Below, one piece after another: positions 53,229 to 62,121 of a DNA stretch of 64,000 nucleotides. The DNA is from Streptomyces sp. ITFR-21 (GTDB taxonomy: Bacteria > Actinomycetota > Actinomycetes > Streptomycetales > Streptomycetaceae). The notes below the pieces were generated by a model that saw only the letters and a program-made list of their open reading frames with translations, searched no databases and had not been told where the DNA came from. Position 1 is the stretch's first letter. Every line of letters starts with the position of its first letter. A program made the position numbers and the translations under genes. The DNA is taken from NCBI RefSeq assembly GCF_031844685.1, contig NZ_CP134605.1, positions 2,810,001 through 2,874,000 of the forward strand, written 5' to 3'.

Positions 53229-53336
53229 TCCACTCCCCCTCGGCGCCCCCGGAAACGGAAGGCGTGCGTCCGAAAACCGCCTGGTCAGTCCCCTGCGACC
53301 GGGCGGACGAGGCACTGTAGCAGCCGGGAAAGCCGG

Positions 53337-53371
53337 GGCTCCGGGGTCGCGTCACGCGTGACCCCGGAGCC
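53337..53371 (-). terminator. Terminator after the DEAD-box helicase gene
   Basis: Arms GGCTCCGGGGTC (53337-53348) and GACCCCGGAGCC (53360-53371) pair perfectly, with an 11-base loop. It lies about 36 bases beyond the helicase stop. Confidence 0.85.
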
Positions 53372-53406
53372 TCGGCTCCGTTCAGCCGCCCTTCACCGCA
53401 CGGCGG

Positions 53407-55749
53407 TCAGCCGTTGCGCTTCCAGCGCGGCTTGCGGTCGGTGGTGGCGGGGGCGGCGGTGCTGTTGTTGTCGCGGGTGTACGAGGAGGTGGGACGGTCC
53501 CGGTCGCCGTACGAGGGACGGCGGTCGCGGTCGCCGAAGGACGGGCGGCTGTCGCGGCGGTCGCGGTTGAACGGACGGTCGTCACCGCGGTTGCCGTACG
53601 CGGGACGGGTGTCACGCCGGTCCCGGTCGCCGTACGAGGACGCGGCCGGACGGCGGTCGTCCCGGTTGTACGAGGAGGACGCCGACTGGCGGTCGTCGCG
53701 GTTGTACGAGGAGGACGCCGACTGGCGGTCGTCGCGGTTGTACGAGGAGGACGCCGGACGGCGGTCGTCGCGGTTGTACGCCGGGCGGGCGTCGCGCCGG
53801 TCGTCGCGGTTGTACGAGGTGGCGGCGGGCCGGCGGTCGTCCCTGTTGTACGCGGGGCGGGCGTCGCGGCTGTCGCGGCCGTTGTCGCGCCGGTCGTCAC
53901 GGCTGTAGCCGTCACGGCTGTCACCGCGGCTGTCCCGGCTGTACGAGGGGGACGCCGGACGGCGGTCGTCGCGGTGGTACGCCGGCCGCGTCTCGCGCCG
54001 GTCGTCGCGGCCGTCACCGCGGTTGTCCCGGCTGTCGCTGCGGCTGTCCCGGCTGTCGCGGCCGTACGGGCGGTCGTCGCGGCGGCGCTCGAAGTTGCCC
54101 CGGTCGTCGCGGCGTTCACGGTCGCGGTCCCGGTCGTCGCGCTGTTCCATCCGCGGCTCGGGAACGAACGCCGCTGCCTCGGCGGCCAGTTCCGCGGCCT
54201 TGGCGGCGACGGCGACCTCCGGGTCCTCGCCGCGCTCACGGGCCGAACGGGCGGTCAACCGGTCGGCTTCCTCGCGGAGTTCGGCCGCACGGCGCTGGAG
54301 GCGCTCCAACTGGCGGGTGAGTTCAGCGACTTCGCGCTCGGCCTGGACGGCGGCGTTCTGCAGCGCGTCGGCCTGCACATCGGTCAGCGAACGGGCGCCG
54401 GTGATCCGGGCCACGTCCTCGTCGAACACCCCGGCGCCGCCGATGATGTGGCGGGAGGCGTCGACGCCCGCGTCCTCCATCAGCCGGAAGATCTGCTTGC
54501 GCTGGTGCGGCAGCGCCAGGGAGACGACCGTGCCGGACTCGCCGGCCCGCGCCGTGCGGCCGGAGCGGTGCAGGTAGTCCTTGTGGTCGGCGGCCGGGTC
54601 GACGTTCAGGACCAAGCCGATGCCGTCGACGTGGATGCCGCGGGCGGCGACGTCGGTGGCGACCAGCACGTTGACCCGGCCCGCCTTGAAGTCCTCAAGG
54701 GTGCGGGTGCGGGCGCCCTGGGTCATACCGCCGTGCAGCGCGTCGGCCCGGACCCCGGACTCGATGAGCTGTTCGGCGACCCGGTCGGCGCCCATCTGGG
54801 TGCGGACGAAGATGATGGTGCGGCCCTTGCGGGCGGCGATGGCCGCGGTGACCGGGGCCTTGTCCTTGGGCTTCACGATGAGCACGTGGTGGCTCATGGT
54901 GGTGACCGCGCCCTGGGCGGCGTCCACCTCGTGGGTGACCGGCTTGACCAGGTAGCGCCGGACCAGGCTGTCGATCTCGTTCTCCAGCGTGGCGGAGAAC
55001 AGCAGCCGCTGGCCGCCGGCCGGGATGAGGTCGAGGATCTCGGTGACCTCGGGCAGGAAGCCCATGTCGGCCATCTGGTCGGCCTCGTCCAGGACCGCGA
55101 TCTGCACCTGGTCCAGGGCGGCGGCGCCGCGGTTGATCAGGTCGCGCAGCCGGCCGGGGGTGGCGACCAGCACGTCCACACCCCGTTCGAGGGCGTAGAT
55201 CTGGTTCTGCATGGAGGTGCCGCCGCAGACGACCTTCATCTTCAGGCCGAGCACGTCGCCGTACGGCTGGAGCGCGTCGGCCACCTGCATGGCCAGTTCG
55301 CGGGTCGGGGTGAGGATGACGCCGCGGGGACGCTTGCGCTCGGTGTGGCCGCCGGACAGCAGCGTCAGCAGCGGCAGGCCGAAGGCGAGGGTCTTGCCGG
55401 AGCCGGTACGGCCGCGGCCCAGGATGTCCCGGCCGGCGAGCGCGTCCGGGATGGTGGCGGCCTGGATCGGGAAGGGGGTGACCACGCCGTTCTGGACCAG
55501 CTTGCGGACGATGCCGTCGGCGAGGCCGAGGTCGCCGAAGGTGATGCCGGCCGGTTCGGCCGGTTCGGCCGGTTCGTCCGGCTCGCCGGCGGCGGGGGTC
55601 TCGGACACCTCGGACGGCCGGGGCGCGGTGGGCGCCCCGGTGGTGTCCGCGGCGGCGCCCGGGGCCGGCTCGGCCTCGGGGATGAGAAGTGCGGTGGCGT
55701 CGGCTGCGTTCTCGGGCATGACGGAACGGTCGGCACTGTCAAGGGACAT
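53407..55749 (-). CDS. DEAD-box RNA helicase with long repetitive Arg/Asp tail
   Basis: 780 residues. An acidic N-terminus of about 70 residues leads to the helicase core: ITFGDLGLADGIVRKL and PIQAATIP (Q motif), GRGRTGSGKTLAF (motif I), TPTRELAMQ, TPGRLRDL, VLDEADQM (motif II), LFSATLE (III), VATDVAARGIHV and HRSGRTARAG (VI). A coiled-coil region follows, then a 230-residue tail of tandem SYNRDDR(R/Q)-type repeats. Such tails bind RNA and often promote condensates. The helicase remodels mRNA or rRNA, for example in the cold. GAGAGG precedes the ATG. Confidence 0.93.
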   Translation of the reverse strand: MSLDSADRSVMPENAADATALLIPEAEPAPGAAADTTGAPTAPRPSEVSETPAAGEPDEPAEPAEPAGITFGDLGLADGIVRKLVQNGVVTPFPIQAATIPDALAGRDILGRGRTGSGKTLAFGLPLLTLLSGGHTERKRPRGVILTPTRELAMQVADALQPYGDVLGLKMKVVCGGTSMQNQIYALERGVDVLVATPGRLRDLINRGAAALDQVQIAVLDEADQMADMGFLPEVTEILDLIPAGGQRLLFSATLENEIDSLVRRYLVKPVTHEVDAAQGAVTTMSHHVLIVKPKDKAPVTAAIAARKGRTIIFVRTQMGADRVAEQLIESGVRADALHGGMTQGARTRTLEDFKAGRVNVLVATDVAARGIHVDGIGLVLNVDPAADHKDYLHRSGRTARAGESGTVVSLALPHQRKQIFRLMEDAGVDASRHIIGGAGVFDEDVARITGARSLTDVQADALQNAAVQAEREVAELTRQLERLQRRAAELREEADRLTARSARERGEDPEVAVAAKAAELAAEAAAFVPEPRMEQRDDRDRDRERRDDRGNFERRRDDRPYGRDSRDSRSDSRDNRGDGRDDRRETRPAYHRDDRRPASPSYSRDSRGDSRDGYSRDDRRDNGRDSRDARPAYNRDDRRPAATSYNRDDRRDARPAYNRDDRRPASSSYNRDDRQSASSSYNRDDRQSASSSYNRDDRRPAASSYGDRDRRDTRPAYGNRGDDRPFNRDRRDSRPSFGDRDRRPSYGDRDRPTSSYTRDNNSTAAPATTDRKPRWKRNG

Positions 55750-56205
55750 GCGGAAGCAAAACCTCTCGGAGACTTACGGCACGTGCCAGCTCCGCGGGTT
55801 GCTTACAACCGCCTCTATGCGGTCAGCCAGGGGAGATTAGGAACGCGCCTCGGGGCGCGGATAGGTCAGGCGCCAGGACACAGGGGAAGTCGGATCAAAC
55901 GATCTACCAGCATACGCATAGGTCGTCGGTTTCGCCAATCGCCTCCGAAGGGCGGCTCTGCCGAGCGGTACGGTCCGGGGCCGGCGGGGGCCTCTGGGGC
56001 GGAAGGGACGGTGGCGGGACGGCTACTCGGCGGGGGAGGCCGGGGTGCGGCCGGGAACGGTTGCGCACGGCCGGGGGCCCGGGGGCGGCGGCGGTACGGT
56101 CGCGGGCCGGCGGTCGCGGGCCGGGGCGCCGGTCACGCACCCGGTGTCGGCGGAGCCGGTGAGGCCCGGTCCGGACCCCGGCCGCACCCCCGCCCGCGCC
56201 CGGCC
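55750..56205. other. Intergenic region upstream of the helicase gene
   Basis: 456 bases. The first 150 bases next to the helicase start are less GC-rich than the surroundings and probably hold its promoter and a long 5' leader. No known riboswitch or gene was recognised. Confidence 0.5.
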
Positions 56206-56730
56206 TCAGTTCTGGGCGGCGGGCGGCGGGCTGCCGCCGGGGTCCGGGCCGGTGGTCTGGCTCGGCGGGTCGGTGGGGGGCGCGGTGGTCGGGTCGGCGG
56301 GCGGCGCGGAGTCGGGCGGCGGGGCCTGGGTGGGCGACTCCTGGGCGGTCGGCTGCGGCACCGTCCCCCCGCCGGCCGGTTCCGGCAGGTCCCGGCCGAC
56401 GGGCTTGCGCGGCGCCCGCGTGGGGGTGGCGGCCGGGGTGGTGGCGCCCGGGGAGGACGGGCCGGCGGACGCGGTCGGCGACGGCGACATCCCGTTCTTC
56501 CCGGCCGGCCGGACCCCCTCCGGCTCCACCCGCCCGCCGCTCGGCCCGTCGGCGACACTGCCCGCACTGGCCGGTACCCGGCGCGGCGCGGGCTCCGGTT
56601 CGCTCCCCGCGCTGACGCAGGCGGCGACCCCTGCGGCCACCAGCGTGACGAGTACGGCGGAACGGAACCCTGCGGTACGGGCGCGGGCGCGGTTGCTACG
56701 GGTGGTGTCGCCGTTGTGCGGTACGGGCAT
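56206..56730 (-). CDS. Pro/Thr-rich secreted lipoprotein
   Basis: 174 residues. The signal peptide (basic start, then AVLVTLVAAGVAAC) has a lipobox ending at Cys, so it should be lipid-anchored. The mature part is disordered and rich in Pro, Ser, Thr and Gly (for example TPAATPTRAP and PPADPTTAPPTDPPSQ), with no folded domain visible. ATG at 56730 follows GCGAGG at a distance of nine bases. The longer open frame upstream crosses a 7-bp repeat array and is not used. Confidence 0.65.
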   Translation of the reverse strand: MPVPHNGDTTRSNRARARTAGFRSAVLVTLVAAGVAACVSAGSEPEPAPRRVPASAGSVADGPSGGRVEPEGVRPAGKNGMSPSPTASAGPSSPGATTPAATPTRAPRKPVGRDLPEPAGGGTVPQPTAQESPTQAPPPDSAPPADPTTAPPTDPPSQTTGPDPGGSPPPAAQN

Positions 56731-57013
56731 GTGCGGGGACCTCGCGCGGCTCGGTGGGGGGCTGAGCCCGCACGGGTCGCGGGCGGCCGGTCTCGCGCTG
56801 TCCAACGCCGCCGCCTCCCGCCAGGACACGCCCCCGCGCCGAGCGGCCCGCCCGCGCCCCGCGCCGGACCGCGCGGCGCGCCCGCCCGGACCCGCATCAC
56901 CGCGAAAGGAGCCCCCGGCCGTCCCTCCGGCCGCCCGCACCCCGCACCCCGGACCGCCGCACCGGGCCCCGGGGCGGCCGCCGACCCGGCCGAGCGGCGC
57001 CGGCGGCACACCG

Positions 57014-57057
57014 GCCACCAGCCACCAGCCACCAGCCACCAGCCACCAGCCACCAGC
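57014..57057. repeat. CCACCAG 7-bp tandem array
   Basis: About six perfect tandem copies of CCACCAG occur here. They lie in the 350-base gap between the start of the lipoprotein gene and the end of the metallopeptidase gene. No other feature is seen in that gap. Confidence 0.9.
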
Positions 57058-57080
57058 CCGGGAGCGTACGCCCGCCCGCC

Positions 57081-57422
57081 TCACCCGTAGCCGAGCGCGT
57101 GCAGCCGTTCGTCGTCGATGCCGAAGTGGTGGGCGATCTCGTGGACGACGGTGATCTCCGTCTCGGCGACGGCCTCCTGCCGGGTGGCGCACATCCGCAG
57201 GGTGGGGCCGCGGTAGACGGTGATCCGGTCCGGCAGCACCCCGGCGTACCACTCACCGCGCTCGGTCAGCGGCGTCCCCTCGTACAGTCCGAGCAGGTCG
57301 GGCGTGCCGGGCGGCGGCTCGTCCTCGACGAAGACGGCCACGTTGTCCATCAGGCGGGTCAGGTCGGTGGGGATCCGGTCCAGCGCCTCGCCGACCAGTT
57401 CCTCGAACTCCTCGCGGGTCAT
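57081..57422 (-). CDS. Small zinc metallopeptidase (zincin fold, DUF1025/PF06262 type)
   Basis: 113 residues. It starts MTREEFEELVGEALDRIP and ends with the zinc motif VVHEIAHHFGIDDERLHALGYG, where HEIAHH supplies two His ligands and the Glu base. This is a compact, cytoplasmic one-domain minimal metallopeptidase-like family of unknown substrate. ATG at 57422 is 8 bases from GGGGGAG; GTG at 57431 is less likely. Confidence 0.88.
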   Translation of the reverse strand: MTREEFEELVGEALDRIPTDLTRLMDNVAVFVEDEPPPGTPDLLGLYEGTPLTERGEWYAGVLPDRITVYRGPTLRMCATRQEAVAETEITVVHEIAHHFGIDDERLHALGYG

Positions 57423-57567
57423 CTCCAGCACTCCCCCATTGTCCCGGCCCGGCCGCTCCGCGCCCCCTCCCCGGCGCCGCGAAACCGTTTTGGCGATCAC
57501 CCGACCGATCCCCTATGCTGCTCACCGTCCCCGAAGTGCGCCGACGGCGCCCACGGACGGCCATCTC

Positions 57568-57643
57568 GCCCTCATCGTCTAGTGGCCCAGGACGCCGCCC
57601 TTTCAAGGCGGTAGCACGGGTTCGAATCCCGTTGGGGGTACCA
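57568..57643 (+). tRNA. tRNA-Glu(TTC)
   Basis: Acceptor GCCCTCA with TGGGGGT, anticodon stem CCGCC/GGCGG with loop CTTTCAA (anticodon TTC), T loop GGTTCGAATCC. The 3' CCA is encoded (57641-57643). No attachment-site duplication is seen near it. Confidence 0.95.
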
Positions 57644-58171
57644 CAGCGTCCGCGGCGCCGAGCCGCCCCGCAGCCGGTCCGCGCCGGGCACGGCCCGCCC
57701 CGCGCCTCAGGACCCGCCGAAGCGTTCGGCCGTCCCGCGGGACCGCCCGGTTCCGCCGCCCCCGGCAGGCGCCCCGCGCCCGTGTCGTGCCCCGCCGCAC
57801 AGGCCACCCGGGCCCCCGGCCTCCCACGGCGCCGCCCGCCCCCGACCTCCGACCCGCCTCCCGACCCCGCCGAGGCGGGTGTGGCTGCGCTGGCCGGTGG
57901 GGCGGAAGGGGCGACATGTTGCCGCAGTGCCGGCGCAACAATCGGTGACCATGCTGGTGTTGCTCACGGAACGTGCTCCGACCGGCAGGTGTCCGGAACA
58001 GGGGGCAACCGGCGCATTGGAGGGGTGGGGCCGGGGTAGATCCGTGTGGCTGGGATGGAGCTCTGGGACCAAGATTGTCGTGCCCCTGCCATGATTGCGC
58101 GGTGCGGGCGGGAATGACCGGTTCCGGTGTTCCGAGGGCGGCGGCTGCCGTGGCGGAGGACTGGGAGAGCG
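57644..58171. other. Intergenic region before the ABC importer operon
   Basis: 528 bases. The first 200 bases are C-rich. The part from about 57890 to 58150 is less biased and probably holds the importer promoter. No gene or clear operator was recognised. Confidence 0.5.
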
Positions 58172-60022
58172 ATGACACGCATGCGGGTGATCCGACGAAC
58201 GAGGGGTGCCGCCGTCGCGCTGGCGCTGGCCATGGCCGCGGTGGCGTGCTCCGGCGGCGGTGGCGGCCACGGGAAGATCGCCGACGGCGAGAGTGCCACC
58301 GCGTCCGCCGGCCCGGTGAAGAAGGGCGGGACGGTCACCATCGCCGCGGTGTCCGCGACGCCCGACTTCATCTTCCCGCTGGTCCCGGCGACCAACCAGA
58401 ACGGCTACAACGTCAACCTCACCCAAGGGCTGTGGCCGTTCCTGGTGTACGCGGGGGACGGCGCCGAGTCGGTGGTGAACAAGGACAAGAGCCTGTTCAC
58501 CTCGCTGGACTACACCAACGGCGACAAGCGGCTGACCATCCACCTCAAGTCCTGGAACTGGTCCGACGGACAGCCGGTCACCAGCCGGGACTTCACCTTC
58601 GTCTACAACCTGCTGAAGGCGAACGCCACCAACTGGGCGGCGCACCTGCCGGGGCTCTTCCCCGAGGACGTCGCGAAGGTGACCACGCCCGACGCGCACA
58701 CGGTGGTGCTGGACCTCACCACGGCGTACAACCCGGACTTTTACACCGACGACGTGCTCAGCACCATTCCGCTGCTGCCCCAGCACGCCTGGGACAAGAC
58801 CTCGGCCGCCGGGCCGGTCGGCGACCACGACACGACCACCGCGGGCGCGAAGGCGGTGTACGCCTTCCTGCAGCAACAGGGCGCCAAGATCAGCGGGTTC
58901 GCCTCCAATCCGCTGTGGCAGGTGGTCGACGGGCCCTGGAAGCTGTCGGAGTTCCGGAGCAACGGCTACTACAGCTACGTGCCCAACACCGCGTACTCCG
59001 GTCCGGCGAAACCGGCCCTCGACAAGCTCGTCGTGGCACCGTTCACCACCGACACCCCGGAGATCAACGCCCTGCGCTCCGGCAGTTCGCTCGATGTCGC
59101 CGGTCTGCCGCTGAACGACATCAAGCAGGCGGAGGCGCTGCGCTCCAGCGGGTACTCGATCGCCAGCGTGCCCATCCCCGGCGTGGCCGAGATCGTGCCG
59201 AACCTGTACAACGCCGCCCTCGGACCGGTGCTGCGCCAGCTCTACGTCCGCCAGGCGCTGCAGTACCTGATCAACCGGCCGCAGATCGTCTCCAAGGTCT
59301 ACAACGGCTACGCGGACCCGGGCAACGGCCCGGTACCGGTCAAGGCCACCGAGACGTGGGCGACGCCGCTGGAGAAGGCGGGCGGCCCGTACCCGTACGC
59401 GCCGGACAAGGCGAAGTCCCTTCTGCGGAGCCACGGCTGGAAGGTGACGCCGGGCGGTACGACGACGTGCCAGAGCCCGGGGACCGGCGCCGGGCGGTGC
59501 GGCGCGGGGATCAAGGCCGGCCAGCCGCTGACCTTCCAGCTGCTCTACTCCTCCGGCCGGGCCACCACCGACGAGCAGAACGCCGCCATCAAGTCCTCCG
59601 AAGCCCAGGCCGGGATCACCGTCAACCTCAAGGCGGAGCCGTTCAACACGCTGATCAGCACGCTGGGCACCTGCACCGCCACGTCCCACCCGGCGGCCAC
59701 CTGCGGCTGGCAGCTGGCGAGTTTCGGCTACGAGCCGTACCCGCTCTACCCGAACGGTGCCGGGTTCTTCGACACCGGCGGCTCCGGCAACCTCGGCGGC
59801 TACTCCGACCCGACGATGGACCGGCTGGTCAAGGCCACCGAGTACGGCTCCTCGCACGAGGCGTTCGCCGCCTACGAGGACTACGCGGCTCGCCAACTGC
59901 CCTGGCTTTGGGTGCCGTTGCGCAGCAGCATCCTGGTCTACCGGACGAAGCTGCAAGGCGTCGTGCCGCTCAACCCGTTCTCCGGCGGCCTCAACTTCGA
60001 GGACTGGTACTACACCTCATGA
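58172..60022 (+). CDS. ABC importer substrate-binding lipoprotein (SBP_bac_5, peptide/nickel type)
   Basis: 616 residues. A lipoprotein signal (basic start, AVALALAMAAVAC) is followed by a Gly-rich spacer and the family-5 solute-binding fold: KKGGTVTIAAVSATPD, GLWPFLVYAGDG, LTIHLKSWNWSDGQPVTSRDFTF (split motif), and RQALQYLINRPQIVSKVYNGYADPGNGPVP. It captures oligopeptides or similar compounds outside the membrane for the permeases downstream. GGGAGAG precedes the ATG. The exact ligand is not evident. Confidence 0.93.
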   Translation: MTRMRVIRRTRGAAVALALAMAAVACSGGGGGHGKIADGESATASAGPVKKGGTVTIAAVSATPDFIFPLVPATNQNGYNVNLTQGLWPFLVYAGDGAESVVNKDKSLFTSLDYTNGDKRLTIHLKSWNWSDGQPVTSRDFTFVYNLLKANATNWAAHLPGLFPEDVAKVTTPDAHTVVLDLTTAYNPDFYTDDVLSTIPLLPQHAWDKTSAAGPVGDHDTTTAGAKAVYAFLQQQGAKISGFASNPLWQVVDGPWKLSEFRSNGYYSYVPNTAYSGPAKPALDKLVVAPFTTDTPEINALRSGSSLDVAGLPLNDIKQAEALRSSGYSIASVPIPGVAEIVPNLYNAALGPVLRQLYVRQALQYLINRPQIVSKVYNGYADPGNGPVPVKATETWATPLEKAGGPYPYAPDKAKSLLRSHGWKVTPGGTTTCQSPGTGAGRCGAGIKAGQPLTFQLLYSSGRATTDEQNAAIKSSEAQAGITVNLKAEPFNTLISTLGTCTATSHPAATCGWQLASFGYEPYPLYPNGAGFFDTGGSGNLGGYSDPTMDRLVKATEYGSSHEAFAAYEDYAARQLPWLWVPLRSSILVYRTKLQGVVPLNPFSGGLNFEDWYYTS

Positions 60023-60032
60023 CGAGCACCCG

Positions 60033-60986
60033 GTGACGGCCTACCTCCTGCGGCGGACCGGCCAGGCGATCGTGGTGGTGCTCGGCGTCATGATCGTGAC
60101 GTTCGCGCTGATCCACCTGGAACCGGGCAGCGCCGCGCGGGCCACGCTCGGCACCAAGGCCAACTCCGAGCGGATCGCGGTCTTCAACGCCGCCAACGGC
60201 CTCAACCGGCCGTTGGCGGCGCAGTTCGCCACCTTCGTGAAGCAGGCGGCCGAGGGCGACTTCGGCACGTCGTACTCGCTGCACCAGCCGGTGTCCACGC
60301 TGCTCGCCCAGCGGCTGCCGCGCGACGCCGTGCTGCTCGGGCTGTCCACCGCGGTGGCGCTCGCGGTCGCCCTGCCGATGGGCGTCTACCAGGCGGTACG
60401 GCGGGGGCGGGCCGCGGACCACGTGCTGACCGTCGTGTCCTTCGTGCTGTACTCGATGCCGGACTTCTTCTTCGCGCTGCTGCTGGTGGCACTCTTCTCG
60501 GTGCAGCTCCACCTGCTGCCCTCCCAGGCGCCGCAGGCCGAGTCGGTGGCCGGCATCCTGGCCGACCCGCGCGCCCTGGTGCTGCCGGTGGTCACGCTGT
60601 CCCTGGTCAGCGTGGCCGGCTTCAGCCGGTACATGCGGGCCTCGGCGATCACCACCCTCGCCCAGGACTACGTGCTGGTGGCCGCGGCCAAGGGGCTGTC
60701 CGGCCGGCAGGTGCTGCGGCGGCACGTGCTGCGCAACTCCCTGCTGCCGGTGATCACCGTGCTCGGGCTGTCCGCGCCGGGCATCGTCAGCGGCGCGGTG
60801 ATCGCCGAGTCGGTGTTCAACTACCCGGGGATGGGGCTGCTGTTCTACCAGGCCGCCACCAGCAAAGACTATCCGGTGCTGCTCGGCTCGACGCTGGTGG
60901 TCGGCGTGGCCACCGTCGCCGGCAGCCTGCTCGCCGACATCGCCTACAGCCTCCTCGACCCACGGATCCGCTATGACCGCGCCTGA
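60033..60986 (+). CDS. ABC importer permease (DppB/OppB type)
   Basis: 317 residues. It starts YLLRRTGQAIVVVLGVMIVTFALIHL, the typical first helix of this family, and has about six helices. The EAA loop that contacts the ATPase is in YVLVAAAKGLSGRQVLRRHVLRNSLLPV. GTG at 60033 lies ten bases after the binding-protein stop. Its end overlaps the second permease by 14 bases. Confidence 0.93.
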   Translation: MTAYLLRRTGQAIVVVLGVMIVTFALIHLEPGSAARATLGTKANSERIAVFNAANGLNRPLAAQFATFVKQAAEGDFGTSYSLHQPVSTLLAQRLPRDAVLLGLSTAVALAVALPMGVYQAVRRGRAADHVLTVVSFVLYSMPDFFFALLLVALFSVQLHLLPSQAPQAESVAGILADPRALVLPVVTLSLVSVAGFSRYMRASAITTLAQDYVLVAAAKGLSGRQVLRRHVLRNSLLPVITVLGLSAPGIVSGAVIAESVFNYPGMGLLFYQAATSKDYPVLLGSTLVVGVATVAGSLLADIAYSLLDPRIRYDRA

Positions 60987-62049
60987 CCCCGGCCCGGTCA
61001 CGTCCGGCCCGTCCGGGCGGCCGGGACCGCACGGACCGGCCGCCGGGCCCCCCGTGCCGCCCGGTCCGCCCGCTCCCGGCCGCCCGCCGGAAGCCGCCCG
61101 CCCACCCGAGACCACCGGTCCACCCGAGACCACCGGTCCACCCGAAACCACCGGTCCACCCGAAACCCCCCGCCCGCCGGAAGCCGGCCGGCTCGCCTCC
61201 GGGCGGGCCTCCGGCCGGCTGCCGGCCGCCGCGTTCCTGCGCAACCGCCGGGCGCTGGTCGGGATGGGCATCGTCGCGGCGGTCGCCGCGTTCTGCTTCG
61301 TCGGACCGCTGCTGTACCGGACCGACCAGGTCACCGTGCACCTGGACCTCGGCGAACTGCCGCCCGGCGGCGGCCACCCGCTCGGCACCGACGCCTCCGG
61401 GTACGACGTGCTGGGGCGGCTGATGACCGGCGGGCGGTCCTCCCTCGAACTCGGCCTCGCGGTGGCCCTCGCCACGACCGTCGTCGGCACCCTCTACGGC
61501 GCTTTCGCGGGCTACGTCGGAGGCATCGTCGACGCGGTCATGATGCGGGCCGTCGACACCTTCCTCGCCATCCCCGGCCTGGTGCTGCTGCTGATCCTGG
61601 TCAGCATGTTCACCCCGTCGCTGTGGCTGATCGTGGTGCTGCTGTCGCTGCTGTCCTGGCTCACCGCGGCCCGCCTGGTCAGAGGCGAGGTGCTGACGCT
61701 GCGGACCCGGGAGTACGTCCAGGCGGCGCGGATGATGGGCGGCACCGGGCGGCTCGTCGTGGTGCGGCACCTGGTGCCGAACGCGGCCGGCGTCATCATC
61801 GTCAGCGCCACCTTCACCGTCGCCGACGCGATCCTCACCCTGTCCACGCTCAGCTTCCTCGGCCTCGGCCTGCCGCCCCCGCACGCCGACTGGGGCACCA
61901 TGCTCTCCAAGGGCCTGGACTACCTGTACGACGGCTACTGGTGGCTGGTGTACCCGCCCGCGGTGATCCTGATCGTCACCGTCGTGGCCTTCAACCTGAT
62001 CGGCGACGCCGTCAACGACGCGCTGGACGTCCGCCTGCAACGCCGGTGA
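60973..62049 (+). CDS. ABC importer permease (DppC/OppC type) with Pro-rich N-terminus
   Basis: 358 residues. The first 75 residues are Pro/Gly/Arg-rich with PPETTG repeated, encoded by an 18-bp tandem DNA repeat (about 61105-61160). The membrane part starts FLRNRRALVGMGIVAAVAAFCFVGPLL, followed by LGTDASGYDVLGRLMTGGRSSL (the DppC signature) and the EAA loop YVQAARMMGGTGRLVVVRHLVPN. It pairs with the first permease. The long disordered N-terminus is unusual for the family. Confidence 0.93.
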   Translation: MTAPDPGPVTSGPSGRPGPHGPAAGPPVPPGPPAPGRPPEAARPPETTGPPETTGPPETTGPPETPRPPEAGRLASGRASGRLPAAAFLRNRRALVGMGIVAAVAAFCFVGPLLYRTDQVTVHLDLGELPPGGGHPLGTDASGYDVLGRLMTGGRSSLELGLAVALATTVVGTLYGAFAGYVGGIVDAVMMRAVDTFLAIPGLVLLLILVSMFTPSLWLIVVLLSLLSWLTAARLVRGEVLTLRTREYVQAARMMGGTGRLVVVRHLVPNAAGVIIVSATFTVADAILTLSTLSFLGLGLPPPHADWGTMLSKGLDYLYDGYWWLVYPPAVILIVTVVAFNLIGDAVNDALDVRLQRR

Positions 62050-62121
62050 CCGCACCCCGGCCCGCCCCCGTGCCGGGGCGGGCCGGCGGGCGCGGCGCGG
62101 GCGAGGAAGCCGAGGAGCGGC

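Noticed and set aside
57568..57643. tRNA-Glu as a further integration site
   Set aside because: No duplicate of its 3' end and no integrase is seen nearby.
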